From Ezakiella sp. (GTDB taxonomy: Bacteria > Bacillota > Clostridia > Tissierellales > Peptoniphilaceae), in NCBI GenBank assembly GCA_022778715.1, contig JALFRW010000030.1, forward strand, positions 1-64,000: DNA of 64,000 bases, given 5' to 3'. The notes beneath the pieces are model-generated. The model saw only the letters and a program-made list of their open reading frames with translations, was not told where the DNA came from and made no database searches. Of this stretch, positions 34,090-43,467 are shown in pieces. Numbering within the stretch: the stretch's first letter is position 1; each line of letters begins with the position of its first letter. A program made the position numbers and the translations under genes.

Positions 34090-34986
34090 TTATTTTGTAG
34101 CTTCTTTTTCGTCGTGTTTATATTTATCTTCCATTTCTTTTTCTAAGTTTTCGGCTGTTGGAGTTGCAGCAATTCCACCGAGAGCAGTTTCTCTTAAAGC
34201 TTCCGGCATTGAGTTTCCAACTTGACGCATTGAGTCGATTGTTTCATCTAGAGGAATGAGACAAGGAAAGCCGCTCATTGCAATATCGGCAGAGATCATA
34301 GCATTTACTACACCACTTGCGTTTCTTAGATTGCATGGATATTCTACAAGGCCAAGCACTGGGTCACAAACAAGTCCTAAAATATTTTTGATTGAATAGG
34401 CAGAAGCAGCAAACAAGGTGTCTATTTCGTAGCCTCTTAAATAACAAATTGCAGCAGCAGCCATTGCAGCGGCAGATCCGCATTCAGCTTGACATCCGCC
34501 TTCAGCTCCAGAAATGCTTGCGTTTTGAGCGATAATTTCGCCGATAACACCTGCCACAATCATAGCTTCCACTAGTTTGTCATCATCGTAGCCATATTTT
34601 TCTTGCATAATAAAGAGTGCAGCAGGTAAAATTCCACTTGCACCAGCAGTTGGAGCAGCTACGATACGTCCCATTGAAGCATTTACTTCAGAAACTGAAA
34701 GAGCCATTGCCATTGCACGAGCAATTGTTGGTCCGCAAACAGCATCGTCCTTGTAGTTATTTAGTTTTACAGCATTACCACCAGTTATTTTAGACATTGA
34801 AATTATAGCTTTGTCTAGTCCTTTATAAGCGGAATCTTTCATTACATCAAGCGTTAAGTGCATCGTCTTTAGGATTTCTTCTCTAGTTGCCCCTGTGTTT
34901 TCTATATCTTTTTCAATAGCAATTTCCCAAATTGGTTTGCCGGTTTCTAAATGAATTTTTTTAATTTCTTTCGCTTTATTATACAT
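34090..34986 (-). CDS. sdaAA: L-serine dehydratase, alpha subunit
   Basis: 298 aa. Iron-sulfur (not PLP) L-serine deaminase, giving pyruvate and ammonia, an energy-yielding step in anaerobic peptide fermenters. The alpha subunit holds the [4Fe-4S] cluster and active site. Conserved cysteines lie in CGPTIARAMAM, GGCQAECGSAAAMAA, LVCDPVLGLVEYPC, and the substrate region TGGNAVKLNNY. Two-subunit organisation with the beta gene 1 base upstream is that of Gram-positive anaerobes. It ends near (TTTA)4. Confidence 0.95.
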   Translation of the reverse strand: MYNKAKEIKKIHLETGKPIWEIAIEKDIENTGATREEILKTMHLTLDVMKDSAYKGLDKAIISMSKITGGNAVKLNNYKDDAVCGPTIARAMAMALSVSEVNASMGRIVAAPTAGASGILPAALFIMQEKYGYDDDKLVEAMIVAGVIGEIIAQNASISGAEGGCQAECGSAAAMAAAAICYLRGYEIDTLFAASAYSIKNILGLVCDPVLGLVEYPCNLRNASGVVNAMISADIAMSGFPCLIPLDETIDSMRQVGNSMPEALRETALGGIAATPTAENLEKEMEDKYKHDEKEATK

Positions 34987-34987
34987 A

Positions 34988-35659
34988 TTAATCTTCCTTT
35001 CCGTGGTCGATGAATTTTACGAAGTCGAAGTCGTATAATCTCACCATATCATCTATAACAGCTGGATCTAGTTCTCCATCAAACTCGCAAATTAAAGTTG
35101 CTTGTCTACCATTTCTAATAACATTCATATTTGCAATATTAAAGCCGGAAATTGCAAATAGGGAAGTGACTCGTGAAATAATTCCTTTCTTGTCTATATA
35201 TTTTGCGATAACGGTTGGCCTTTCACCGGTAAACACAATATCCGTTCCGTTGATATCGGTGATTAAAATATTTCCTCCACCGATTGAAGAGCCTTGTACA
35301 TAGAAGTCTGGTTTATCATGGAATTTGAAAACCATTTTAACTGTGTTTGGATGAACGTATCCTAAATCAGATTCAATAAATTCATATTCCAAACCGGATT
35401 TATTAGCGATTTCAAATGAATCTCTAATTCTCTCGTCGCTAGGAGAAAAACCCATAACACCGGCAAGCAAAGCTTTGTCGGTACCGTGTCCATGATAGGT
35501 TTTTGCAAAAGATCCGTGTAAATAGAACTCAACTTTGTAAAAATTTGTGCCTACAATATTTCTTGCAATTCTTCCTAATCTGCATGCACCTGCAGTGTGC
35601 GAACTTGAAGGACCAATCATTATAGGTCCAAGTATTTCATTTAAACTAAAATCTCTCAT
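34988..35659 (-). CDS. sdaAB: L-serine dehydratase, beta subunit
   Basis: 223 aa. The N-terminal domain has the family motif GPIMIGPSSSHTAGACRLGRIAR. The C-terminal ACT domain (about 145-223) begins PTVIAKYIDKKGIISRVTSLFA and probably senses amino acids. Partner of sdaAA, 1 base downstream. Its start overlaps the 3' end of the exported amidohydrolase-like gene by 14 bases, so both belong to the same transcript. Confidence 0.95.
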   Translation of the reverse strand: MRDFSLNEILGPIMIGPSSSHTAGACRLGRIARNIVGTNFYKVEFYLHGSFAKTYHGHGTDKALLAGVMGFSPSDERIRDSFEIANKSGLEYEFIESDLGYVHPNTVKMVFKFHDKPDFYVQGSSIGGGNILITDINGTDIVFTGERPTVIAKYIDKKGIISRVTSLFAISGFNIANMNVIRNGRQATLICEFDGELDPAVIDDMVRLYDFDFVKFIDHGKED

Positions 35660-37487
35660 CTTTCTTCTCCTTAATTACGCGTTTATTTGGTTTGTTTAAT
35701 GAAACAAAAAATAACAAAATTAAAATAATGGATAAACCATAAGAAAACAAAATGCTATTTGTTTTTATTTCCACATTTACTGAATTCTTGCCAATTTCTT
35801 TGTCTAAAAGTTTTGCGAGTTTATCTTTTGTGAAGTTTATATTTGAATCATCAACATTCACTGAATAATAACCTTTGAACATATTAGGCAAATCTTTTGT
35901 ATTCACAGAAAATTCTCCATTTATGATGATAGGAGAATAGTCGAGCGATGCTTTATTAGTTCCAATTGCAAAATCAGTGTTTCCGATTTCCATTTTTATA
36001 ATTCCACCAATATAAAATTTTCCACCATCCTTTTCATACTTTACTTTCAAATAATCTGCTATATCCTTTGCAGCAATATAGTTACTGTTGTTGTAAATAA
36101 TTGTGCTTAAGGATTCTTTGGATTTACCTTTAGTTGAAATTGAAGTTTGCTTTGTTTGGAATGAATTTTCTAAATTCGTGAGATAAGCTGAACTTGGAGC
36201 TTGTGCATTTACTTTTCCATCTGAATATATTACAACACCATTTCTAACAACATAATCAATTCCGGTTGAAGGAACAATTTCTTCTGTCATAGAAGAGTAG
36301 GGTGTTAGATTATCTAGATTGATAATAAGTAAGTCTGCATCTGCACCGGTTTCGATCTTGGCTTTATTCGACAAAACTGATTCTAAACCAAATATATTTT
36401 TTGGAAGCACCGTTTGTCCATAGATACTTCTGTGAAATTTTGTTAAATCTAAATTGTTTGGCTCGTATGTTAAAAAAAGTCTGCCCATAAATGTATTTAT
36501 ATCACTTGTAATGATTTTTTGGGTGTTAAAATGGTTAAAAGACTCTGATACAAAATTATCACTTATAAGCATTTTATCGACAATATTTTGTCCAATAACT
36601 CCAATAACTGACAAAGGGTCGTTCATAAGCTTGTAGTCGTTATTTAATCTATTTACATTTCCGTTGTTTAAATTTATTATTAGTTTACCAAGAAGTTTAT
36701 TAAATTTTTCGTCTGGCAATTGTGAAGGTTGAATATTTACATAACTAAAGGGAAAAGTTCCAAAGAATACGTTGTTAGTTGTATCTGCATATCCGATTAA
36801 ATTGTCAATTGACATAAAGTGATAATTTGTAGATATTATATAATAATTTCTTTTGTTATCTTTTTTTACTAATTTATCTAACCAAGGAATAATGTTTTCA
36901 TCTTTAAAATTGTAAAAGTCTAAATATAGTGGATATTTATCAGGAATATTTTCTAAGTTAGGTTGTTTTGCATCTTCTTTCGGTGTAAAAAACAACCCGG
37001 CATAGCCTTCATTTAAACGAGCTAAAATATTATTCTCAAATTCGCTTTCTTCGTTTTTATTGAAATTACTTTTGTATAAATCAGTAAAATCATAGAGCAT
37101 TATGCGATTAACATAGCTTAAATGATTTTCCTCTTTTAGAAGATATTCATCAAAGGGTAATTTAGATGAATAAACTGAGGCAGTAACACCATCTTTAATT
37201 CTTTCAATATCCACATTTTCATTTTGAGTTGTTTGATATCCATCAATAAAGCTTGGAATTACAAGTTTATCAGTCGCATCAATTGTGGAGGTGCCTTCAA
37301 TTGGGCGGTTTGTAAGAATTGAAATTTTGCCGGAATTTATACCTATATTAAATCTATTTAGAAGAGTATCTGAATTAGGGTCGTACACATTTGCATTTGT
37401 GATAACAAGGTCATAGTTATTTTCAGCATAAACATTTATATTCACGCACAATAGAAGTGCGCAGATTAAGATAATAATTTTTTTCAT
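35646..37487 (-). CDS. Exported amidohydrolase-like protein with lost metal site and a copper-amine-oxidase-like domain
   Basis: 613 aa. Signal peptide ending at VYAEN (about residue 21). Residues 25-440 follow the dihydroorotase/amidohydrolase pattern: LVITNANVYDPNSD, GKISIL, TDKLVIPSFIDGYQ, and late in the fold ADLLIINLDNLTPY and VDYVVRNGVVIYSDGK. The metal-binding HxH after FIDx is absent (G83-Y84-Q85), so hydrolysis is unlikely. Residues 460-560 resemble the Cu-amine-oxidase N-terminal fold often found on clostridial surface proteins. A C-terminal helix with a basic tail anchors it. It leads the sdaAB-sdaAA operon. A TATAAT box sits at 37503-37508 on the minus strand. Confidence 0.6.
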   Translation of the reverse strand: MKKIIILICALLLCVNINVYAENNYDLVITNANVYDPNSDTLLNRFNIGINSGKISILTNRPIEGTSTIDATDKLVIPSFIDGYQTTQNENVDIERIKDGVTASVYSSKLPFDEYLLKEENHLSYVNRIMLYDFTDLYKSNFNKNEESEFENNILARLNEGYAGLFFTPKEDAKQPNLENIPDKYPLYLDFYNFKDENIIPWLDKLVKKDNKRNYYIISTNYHFMSIDNLIGYADTTNNVFFGTFPFSYVNIQPSQLPDEKFNKLLGKLIINLNNGNVNRLNNDYKLMNDPLSVIGVIGQNIVDKMLISDNFVSESFNHFNTQKIITSDINTFMGRLFLTYEPNNLDLTKFHRSIYGQTVLPKNIFGLESVLSNKAKIETGADADLLIINLDNLTPYSSMTEEIVPSTGIDYVVRNGVVIYSDGKVNAQAPSSAYLTNLENSFQTKQTSISTKGKSKESLSTIIYNNSNYIAAKDIADYLKVKYEKDGGKFYIGGIIKMEIGNTDFAIGTNKASLDYSPIIINGEFSVNTKDLPNMFKGYYSVNVDDSNINFTKDKLAKLLDKEIGKNSVNVEIKTNSILFSYGLSIILILLFFVSLNKPNKRVIKEKKDERF

Positions 37488-37580
37488 ATTTTCACCATTA
37501 TTATTATAGACTATATTTAGCTAAAAATAAAGAGTAAATCGGTTAAGAATTGGGTATTTATAAGAAAAGTGGAGGTTCTT

Positions 37581-38420
37581 ATGTCGCTATTAATTGAATT
37601 GTGCCCAAAACTAGTTTTAAATTTTAAAAAAGACGATTTTAATTATGAATGTAATTTTAAAACTGGTGATTTATACAAAGTTTTAAAAAGTTATAATCTC
37701 AGCTATAATTTGCTTTTTTCTTATGGTGGAAATTTTGGTAAAGAGCTTTATGACCATTTGAGAAAAAATTATTTCAAGACGATTGCTATTGAAACTAGGG
37801 ATAATAGCTCTTTGATTGTAAATATATACGATGGAAAAACTACGATTTCAAAAAGTTCACCGGACCAGGTGCTCACACTTATAGATTATCAAAAAATTAT
37901 GGATGAGTTTGTGTCTGCAATTTATAATGAAAATACAATTGTTTTGCCTATTTATGATACAGAAGAAAGTATTGCATATAAAATAATAAAAATAGCAAAT
38001 AATTATTACAAGAGTACGATTGTGTTTGGCGACAAAGCACACAAATTTCTAAAACATAAGCCAACTATTGCAATTTTTATGAGAAAACAAGTGGAAGACA
38101 TATGTCCATTTAAGATTTTGGACGACTATGAGCTTTTGAATTTTTCGTATTCGCTTGCTGAGGATACTCCAACTAGAATTATTATCATTGATGAAGATAT
38201 TTTGTATTTTTATAAAACAGGAGTTTGTTACAAAGCAACAGGAATTAAAACAAATTTTACAAAGACACTTTTTGCCGCCGTTTTTGCAACGGAAAATAAT
38301 ATGGACAGCTATGAGATTGCACAATTTATTGCTAGTGCAAACAATTTGCCATTGGGCACCAAAATTGGTACAATTAATGAAAAATCAAAAGAAATCAAGA
38401 TGGGAATATTTAGAAGATGA
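37581..38420 (+). CDS. PfkB/FruK-like protein, probably not an active kinase
   Basis: 279 aa from ATG 37581 (GGAGG at 37571-37575; the GTG at 37569 is part of that site). The order KTGDLYKVLKSYNLSYNLLF, SYGGNFGKELYDHL, then ETRDNSSLIVNIYDG matches the N-terminal half of 1-phosphofructokinase (GGKGxNVARVL..., GGxxGxxIxxxL, ETRxxxxI). The catalytic GAGD near the C-terminus is replaced by TNFTKTLFAAVFA, and the usual GKG loop is missing. It could bind a sugar phosphate or nucleotide without catalysis. The stop overlaps the next gene (ATGA), a DNA-end-processing protein. Confidence 0.4.
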   Translation: MSLLIELCPKLVLNFKKDDFNYECNFKTGDLYKVLKSYNLSYNLLFSYGGNFGKELYDHLRKNYFKTIAIETRDNSSLIVNIYDGKTTISKSSPDQVLTLIDYQKIMDEFVSAIYNENTIVLPIYDTEESIAYKIIKIANNYYKSTIVFGDKAHKFLKHKPTIAIFMRKQVEDICPFKILDDYELLNFSYSLAEDTPTRIIIIDEDILYFYKTGVCYKATGIKTNFTKTLFAAVFATENNMDSYEIAQFIASANNLPLGTKIGTINEKSKEIKMGIFRR

Positions 38421-39448
38421 AGGAATTCAGTTTTTTGCATATAAGCGATCTGCATTTGTGCGAGCCATTTAATAAAGCAATCTATTTAGATGGTCCAATT
38501 TTGCGTGAAGAAATGTGGAATTCACTTAAAAACGCAGTTGATTTTGCAAATGACAAAAATGTAGACTTTATTTTTATTACTGGTGACATTTTTAATAAGG
38601 ATTATTTTAATATTTTTTATGCAGGCAAATTTTTTGATATTCTTTCTAAATTTAAAGGGAGGAAAATTTTTATTATTTTTGGCAACCACGATTTTGTAGA
38701 CGAAAAAAATATAATGTTAAACATGGACTTGCCTGAAAACATTGTGTTTCACTTTTTAAACACAATTGAAGAATTTAAAATAGAAGAACTGGAACTTTCG
38801 ATATTTTTACATAGTTGGAGCAAAGAGGTGGAAGTTGCGCCGGATTTTAGTAGTTTAAAATTAACTTCCAAGAGGAATATTTTGCTTTTGCATAGTGGGA
38901 CGACAGTTGACAAGAGTTATATGCCGGTTGATGTTAATGTATTAAGAGAATTTAATTATGTTGCACTTGGGCATATTCATAAGCCAACGAAGCTTTCAGA
39001 AAATGCTTATTACCCCGGTAGCCTAACGCCTCTATCTATTGCGGAGACAGGAGCGCATGGGGGAATCTATGGCAGAGTTGGAACTAGGCTTGAAACAGAG
39101 TTTGTGGCGCTTTCAAATTTAAGATATTTTGATATATTAATTAATGTTGATGAAACAGATCCTCAAAATTTGGTTAAAAGTTTAAAACAAAATGATGGAA
39201 TAAATATTTTAAGATTAACTTTTACGGGAAATTTAGATTTAAGCTTAGATACAAACTATTTAAAATACGAGCTGGAAAAAAATTACAAAAGTGTGCAAAT
39301 AGTTGACAATAGAAGATTTAACAAGCTATTAATCGAAAAAAACTCTGAGCTATTTGCAAAAATTTCAGAATTTGCAAAGTTAAACAATTTAAATGATGAA
39401 GCAGAAAATGATTTGATTAATAATATAGTAAAAAACATGGTAGAGTAA
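38417..39448 (+). CDS. SbcD/YhaO-like metallophosphoesterase (DNA exonuclease family)
   Basis: 343 aa. Calcineurin-like phosphoesterase: ISDLHLCEPF (DxH), TGDIFN (GD), FGNHDFVDE (GNHD), LLHSGTT and LGHIHKPTK (GHxH). Length and order fit YhaO, the SbcD/Mre11 relative usually paired with the ATPase YhaN in Firmicutes. It overlaps the PfkB-like gene by 4 bases and the ATPase gene by one, giving tight coupling. Inferred role: DNA double-strand end processing. Confidence 0.85.
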   Translation: MKEFSFLHISDLHLCEPFNKAIYLDGPILREEMWNSLKNAVDFANDKNVDFIFITGDIFNKDYFNIFYAGKFFDILSKFKGRKIFIIFGNHDFVDEKNIMLNMDLPENIVFHFLNTIEEFKIEELELSIFLHSWSKEVEVAPDFSSLKLTSKRNILLLHSGTTVDKSYMPVDVNVLREFNYVALGHIHKPTKLSENAYYPGSLTPLSIAETGAHGGIYGRVGTRLETEFVALSNLRYFDILINVDETDPQNLVKSLKQNDGINILRLTFTGNLDLSLDTNYLKYELEKNYKSVQIVDNRRFNKLLIEKNSELFAKISEFAKLNNLNDEAENDLINNIVKNMVE

Positions 39449-40968
39449 TGCAAATATTATCTATAAATATTGAAGAATTTGGCGGAATAAAAAACAAAAA
39501 AATAGAATTTAAACCAGGCATAAACGTAATTTATGGTCAGAATGAAGCAGGAAAGACCACAATAAAAAATGCTATTGATGCTTGTCTTTATAGTTTTATT
39601 GACAGTGGGGCAAAAAGAAAAGTATACAAAAATGAGTACAACACATATAAAAGTGGCAGCTACACTCTTTCCATGGAGCTAATTTTTGAAAATGAAAAAT
39701 TTGTAATTGAAAGAAATTTGCTTCACGAAACTTGCAGAGTTTTTGATGGTAGCAATAGCGATATTACAAACTCTATTCCAACCACTAAAAAAATAGTGAC
39801 ACCGGGAGATTATTTTTTGGGAGTAGATGCGAATACTTTTAGAGATTATTTTTTTATCGATACGCAAAGTTTTATTAACGACAAGAATTTGATTTTAAAT
39901 TACCAAATAAATAACAATTCGGATCTAATTAATAAGACAATTGATAAACTAAAAAAAGAAAATGAGATGCTTGGTAGCGATCAATCTTGGCAAAAAAAGA
40001 GACCACTTTTGAACAAAAAAATTCAAGAGCTTTATACTGAAATTTTAAAAATTAAAAAAACAATAACAAATTATGAATCAAATATTAGTGAAATAGAAAA
40101 TATAAAATCACATATTTTTGATATTGATTATAGATTAAAGTCTTTTGATGAGGAAGAAGAGATTACAGGAACTCATTACGTTAGAGGAATGCTGTTTTTT
40201 ATGATTAATTTCATTTTAGTTTGTGTGGTTTTTGTTGTAAGGCGTATGATTAAAGCCGATTTTTCGTTTTTATATTGGATAATTGCGTTTGTAATTGCAA
40301 ATTCTGCGGGGTTATTTTTATATAAATTTAAAAGCAGCATTTCTGAAGCAGATAAAGATATTGATACAGATGAGTTTAAAAATCTTAAGAATAAAAAGAT
40401 TGAACTCGAGAAAGAATTGGCTTATTTACATGGTCAAAACTACAATTACAATATAGCTAAGGAAAATCTTTTATATTTAGAAGATGAATTGAATCGTGAG
40501 ATTGCAGAAAAAAGAGAGTTGGACAAAAAATATGAATTAAATGAGATGTCAATCGCAGCACTTAATTATGCTAATGAGTATCAGAACAAAAAACCGAAAA
40601 TTATTTTTACAAATATGGCCAGCGATTTCTTTTATCAAGTCACAGGGAAAGATGAGCTGATATTAAACGATAAGCTGGATTTGTATTTAAATAGAAACAC
40701 CAGATTGGACTATTCAAAATTTTCTCAAGGCACACTGGAAACGGCAATATTTTCTTTAAAGCTCGCAAATAATGAGCTGTTAAGCCAAAACAAACCTATT
40801 GTATTAGATGAAGCTTTTGTATTTGTAGATGATTTTAGACTGGATAAAATAGCAAAAATATTGTATAATATTTCAGGTAGAAAACAAGTTTTGTATTTTA
40901 CTTCTAGTAAAAGATTACTAGATATTTTAAAAAACAGAGATTATAATGTATATGAGGTGGTTATTTGA
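39448..40968 (+). CDS. SbcC/YhaN-like AAA ATPase with membrane hairpin
   Basis: 506 aa. RecN/SbcC-type ATPase split by coiled coil. Walker A YGQNEAGKTTIKNAI lies at about residues 30-44, and the signature SQGTLETAIFSLKLA and Walker B PIVLDEAFVFVDD near 430-460. Between the coiled-coil arms are two membrane helices (about 245-300: GMLFFMINFILVCVVFVV and WIIAFVIANSAGLFLY), as in YhaN. It is the partner of the phosphoesterase just upstream, and shorter than typical YhaN (about 900) because the coils are short. Confidence 0.8.
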   Translation: MQILSINIEEFGGIKNKKIEFKPGINVIYGQNEAGKTTIKNAIDACLYSFIDSGAKRKVYKNEYNTYKSGSYTLSMELIFENEKFVIERNLLHETCRVFDGSNSDITNSIPTTKKIVTPGDYFLGVDANTFRDYFFIDTQSFINDKNLILNYQINNNSDLINKTIDKLKKENEMLGSDQSWQKKRPLLNKKIQELYTEILKIKKTITNYESNISEIENIKSHIFDIDYRLKSFDEEEEITGTHYVRGMLFFMINFILVCVVFVVRRMIKADFSFLYWIIAFVIANSAGLFLYKFKSSISEADKDIDTDEFKNLKNKKIELEKELAYLHGQNYNYNIAKENLLYLEDELNREIAEKRELDKKYELNEMSIAALNYANEYQNKKPKIIFTNMASDFFYQVTGKDELILNDKLDLYLNRNTRLDYSKFSQGTLETAIFSLKLANNELLSQNKPIVLDEAFVFVDDFRLDKIAKILYNISGRKQVLYFTSSKRLLDILKNRDYNVYEVVI

Positions 40969-41648
40969 TATATGCGCTTTCTGATCCACATCTTGACGGC
41001 GGTCAAAATAAGCCGATGAATATTTTTTCGGATAAATGGCTAAATCATAAATACAAAATTGAAGAGAATTGGAAGCGTGTAGTAAAAGATTCTGATACAG
41101 TGCTAATTGCGGGAGATATTAGTTGGGCGATGAAGCTTGAAGATGCAATAGAAGATTTGCGGTTTATAGATTCGCTGTCCGGCAAAAAAATTCTTTCGCG
41201 AGGAAATCATGATTTTTGGTGGACGGGTTTAAAAAAGATGCAAAGTTTGAATTTAAAAACAATTCAGTTTTTGCAAAACAATTCGTACAGCGTTGAAGAT
41301 TATGAGATAGCAGGTTCAAGAGTTTGGCTCGACAGCACCTCAAAAGATTATACTGAAGCCGATAAAAAAATCACTGATAGAGAAGTTATTCGCTTAAAAT
41401 TGAGTTTGGATTCTTGTAAGAAAGACAGACCGATTATAGCGATGCTTCATTATCCGCCATTTAACAACAAAGACAAACCCAATGTTTTCGCTGAAATTTT
41501 AAAAGAATACGGTGTGGAAACATGCATATATGGGCATTTACACAGTAAAAATTTTGACAATGTCAATGTTGGAATGATTGACGGAGTGGAATATTTTCTC
41601 ACTTCCTGTGATTATATCGACTTTACACCAGTACTCATAAGGAGGTAA
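40965..41648 (+). CDS. Calcineurin-like metallophosphoesterase
   Basis: 227 aa, TTG start at 40965 inside the end of the ATPase gene (4-base overlap). Metal-binding residues are in place: SDPHLDGG (DxH), GDISWA, RGNHDFWW, HYPPF and GHLHS. It is a separate family from the SbcD-like gene two positions upstream, resembling the YkuE/YmdB-independent single-domain phosphoesterases of Clostridia. Substrate unknown. A tight operon with nagB follows 2 bases downstream. Confidence 0.8.
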   Translation: MIYALSDPHLDGGQNKPMNIFSDKWLNHKYKIEENWKRVVKDSDTVLIAGDISWAMKLEDAIEDLRFIDSLSGKKILSRGNHDFWWTGLKKMQSLNLKTIQFLQNNSYSVEDYEIAGSRVWLDSTSKDYTEADKKITDREVIRLKLSLDSCKKDRPIIAMLHYPPFNNKDKPNVFAEILKEYGVETCIYGHLHSKNFDNVNVGMIDGVEYFLTSCDYIDFTPVLIRR

Positions 41649-41650
41649 TT

Positions 41651-42379
41651 ATGAAGGTTATTATTGGAAAAGATTACGCAGAAATTTCTAAATTGGCTGC
41701 AGAAAAGATGATTGGTGAATGGGACAGTTACAATATTTTAGGTTTTGCAACCGGAAGCACTCCCGAAGGATTGTACCAAGAATTAATACAAGCTAATAAA
41801 GATGGGAAAATCTCTTTTAAAGATAAAACTACTGTAAATTTAGATGAATATATCGGCTTGCCGGAAAATCACAAAGAAAGCTATAGATTTTTTATGAACA
41901 CAAAGCTTTTTGATCATGTTGATGTGGACAAAAAAAACACTAATGTACCCCACGCTAAAGATGAGTTTGATGTTGCAGCATGTAAGAATTATGATGAACT
42001 TGTTAATAAATTAGGCGGAGCTGATATTCAAATTTTAGGTATTGGTGAAAATGGACATATTGCATTTAATGAACCAAACGAAGAATTGAGCGCAAATACA
42101 AATATTGTCAAATTGACTGATTCTACAATTAAAGCAAATTCAAGATTTTTTAACAATGAAGATGAAGTGCCTAGATATGCAATAACAATGGGCATGGGTA
42201 CAATTTTAAAAGCAAAAGAAATCATTTTGCTCGCAAGCGGAGTTAAAAAAGCAGATGCAATTAAAAAACTTGTGGAAGATGATAAGGTTACAACAAAAAA
42301 TCCATCCACATTCTTAAAATTACATCCAAATGTGACCATCTATATTACACAGGATATTGCAGATGCAATCAATTTATAA
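41651..42379 (+). CDS. nagB: Glucosamine-6-phosphate deaminase
   Basis: 242 aa, full length. Converts glucosamine 6-phosphate to fructose 6-phosphate and ammonia. Catalytic DEYIGL and the GIGENGHIAFNEP signature are intact, and the allosteric C-terminal extension of the E. coli enzyme is absent, as in other Firmicutes. AAGGAGG precedes the ATG. It is not accompanied by nagA or a sugar transporter. The CYTH gene begins at the last base of its stop codon. Confidence 0.95.
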   Translation: MKVIIGKDYAEISKLAAEKMIGEWDSYNILGFATGSTPEGLYQELIQANKDGKISFKDKTTVNLDEYIGLPENHKESYRFFMNTKLFDHVDVDKKNTNVPHAKDEFDVAACKNYDELVNKLGGADIQILGIGENGHIAFNEPNEELSANTNIVKLTDSTIKANSRFFNNEDEVPRYAITMGMGTILKAKEIILLASGVKKADAIKKLVEDDKVTTKNPSTFLKLHPNVTIYITQDIADAINL

Positions 42380-42897
42380 TGATTGAAAAAGAAATTGAAG
42401 TAAAAATTTTGGGTTATTCTGTGGATGAATACATTCAAATTTTGGAAAAGATCGGCGCCAAAAAAGTTGGCGAGGAGAGTCAAGTAAACTATAGATTTTT
42501 AGATATTAAAACAGAAAATGACTCTTATTTAAGGTTGAGAGTTGTAAATGATGAAGCAACTTTCACTTTTAAAGAGAGAACAGATGATGTTAATATGCGT
42601 CAAAATTTGGAATATTCAACTTCTGTTTCCGATCCAAAAACATTTCTCATGATAATGGATAAGATTGGCATGAAGTATTCCACTGAGCATAAAGAAAGAA
42701 TTAAGTACAAATATCAAGATATTTTTTTTGATATTGATAAATGGGACGATGAAATTTATCCATACCCTTATATGGAAATTGAAGTGAAGGACGAAGCTGA
42801 ACTTGGCGAAATAGTAAAAAAGCTTGGAATTGAAAAGAAAAACATTTCTACAAAATCAATCAGAGAGTTAGTATTGGATTATAAATATTCATTATAA
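42379..42897 (+). CDS. CYTH-domain protein (adenylate cyclase IV/thiamine triphosphatase fold)
   Basis: 172 aa. The N-terminal ExExK signature (EKEIEVKI) and later tunnel residues YLRLRVVNDEATFTFKER and PYMEIEVKDEAELG mark a triphosphate tunnel enzyme. Members hydrolyse inorganic triphosphate or thiamine triphosphate, or cyclise ATP. The sequence does not decide which. It starts by TAATG overlap with nagB. Confidence 0.85.
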   Translation: MIEKEIEVKILGYSVDEYIQILEKIGAKKVGEESQVNYRFLDIKTENDSYLRLRVVNDEATFTFKERTDDVNMRQNLEYSTSVSDPKTFLMIMDKIGMKYSTEHKERIKYKYQDIFFDIDKWDDEIYPYPYMEIEVKDEAELGEIVKKLGIEKKNISTKSIRELVLDYKYSL

Positions 42898-42918
42898 TTA
42901 TTGCTATAAGGAGGAGTA

Positions 42919-43449
42919 ATGAGAAACAATAATGCAAAATTTAATTATATTTTTGCTATTTCAATGATTATTTTGAGTGCGATAATTTCATATGTTTCGA
43001 GCAAGTATTTAGATGGTATCGCTGTCAAATTTTTAGCTATTTCTATAATAGCTTTTTTGACAGCTTTTATTGTAAATAAATTTCAAATTACCATTTATCT
43101 TATCTTTGCGTCTGTGGCACTCGTGTATTTTGATGGATATGGCCAGGGTGAGATTTTAAATTATTTGCCATATATATTAGAATTATTTGCGGGATGTTTT
43201 TTAATAAGCATTCTCAAAAATATATTTTACAATCACGATTTTTTTATCACAATTTTTGCTGTGATATTTGGCAGATTAGTGTTTTATGTGGTATCATTTG
43301 TTTTATTTGATGTGATTTTTAAACAAAATATTTTTTCCGGATTTTTGCTTAAAACTATTAATGAGCAGATTTATGGTGTGATAGCAAACATTATTGTTGT
43401 GCCGTTAATTTGTTATGGTATTAGGAAGAATACAATAATTTTTAATTAG
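42919..43449 (+). CDS. Six-helix membrane protein, possible ECF-type substrate-binding subunit
   Basis: 176 aa with six hydrophobic segments (about 10-28, 34-54, 57-74, 84-104, 110-136, 153-170). Size and helix count fit ECF transporter S components, and its last helix (YGVIANIIVVPLICYGI) resembles theirs, but I recognise no specific vitamin-binding motif. It lies directly before trpS, so a tryptophan-related role is conceivable. That is guilt by position only. AAGGAGG precedes the ATG. Confidence 0.5.
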   Translation: MRNNNAKFNYIFAISMIILSAIISYVSSKYLDGIAVKFLAISIIAFLTAFIVNKFQITIYLIFASVALVYFDGYGQGEILNYLPYILELFAGCFLISILKNIFYNHDFFITIFAVIFGRLVFYVVSFVLFDVIFKQNIFSGFLLKTINEQIYGVIANIIVVPLICYGIRKNTIIFN

Positions 43450-43467
43450 AAGAAAGGTAAAGTGAAG

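Noticed and set aside
34077-34092. (TTTA)4 repeat behind sdaAA
   Set aside because: Lies after the stop codon, short, and common in AT-rich DNA.
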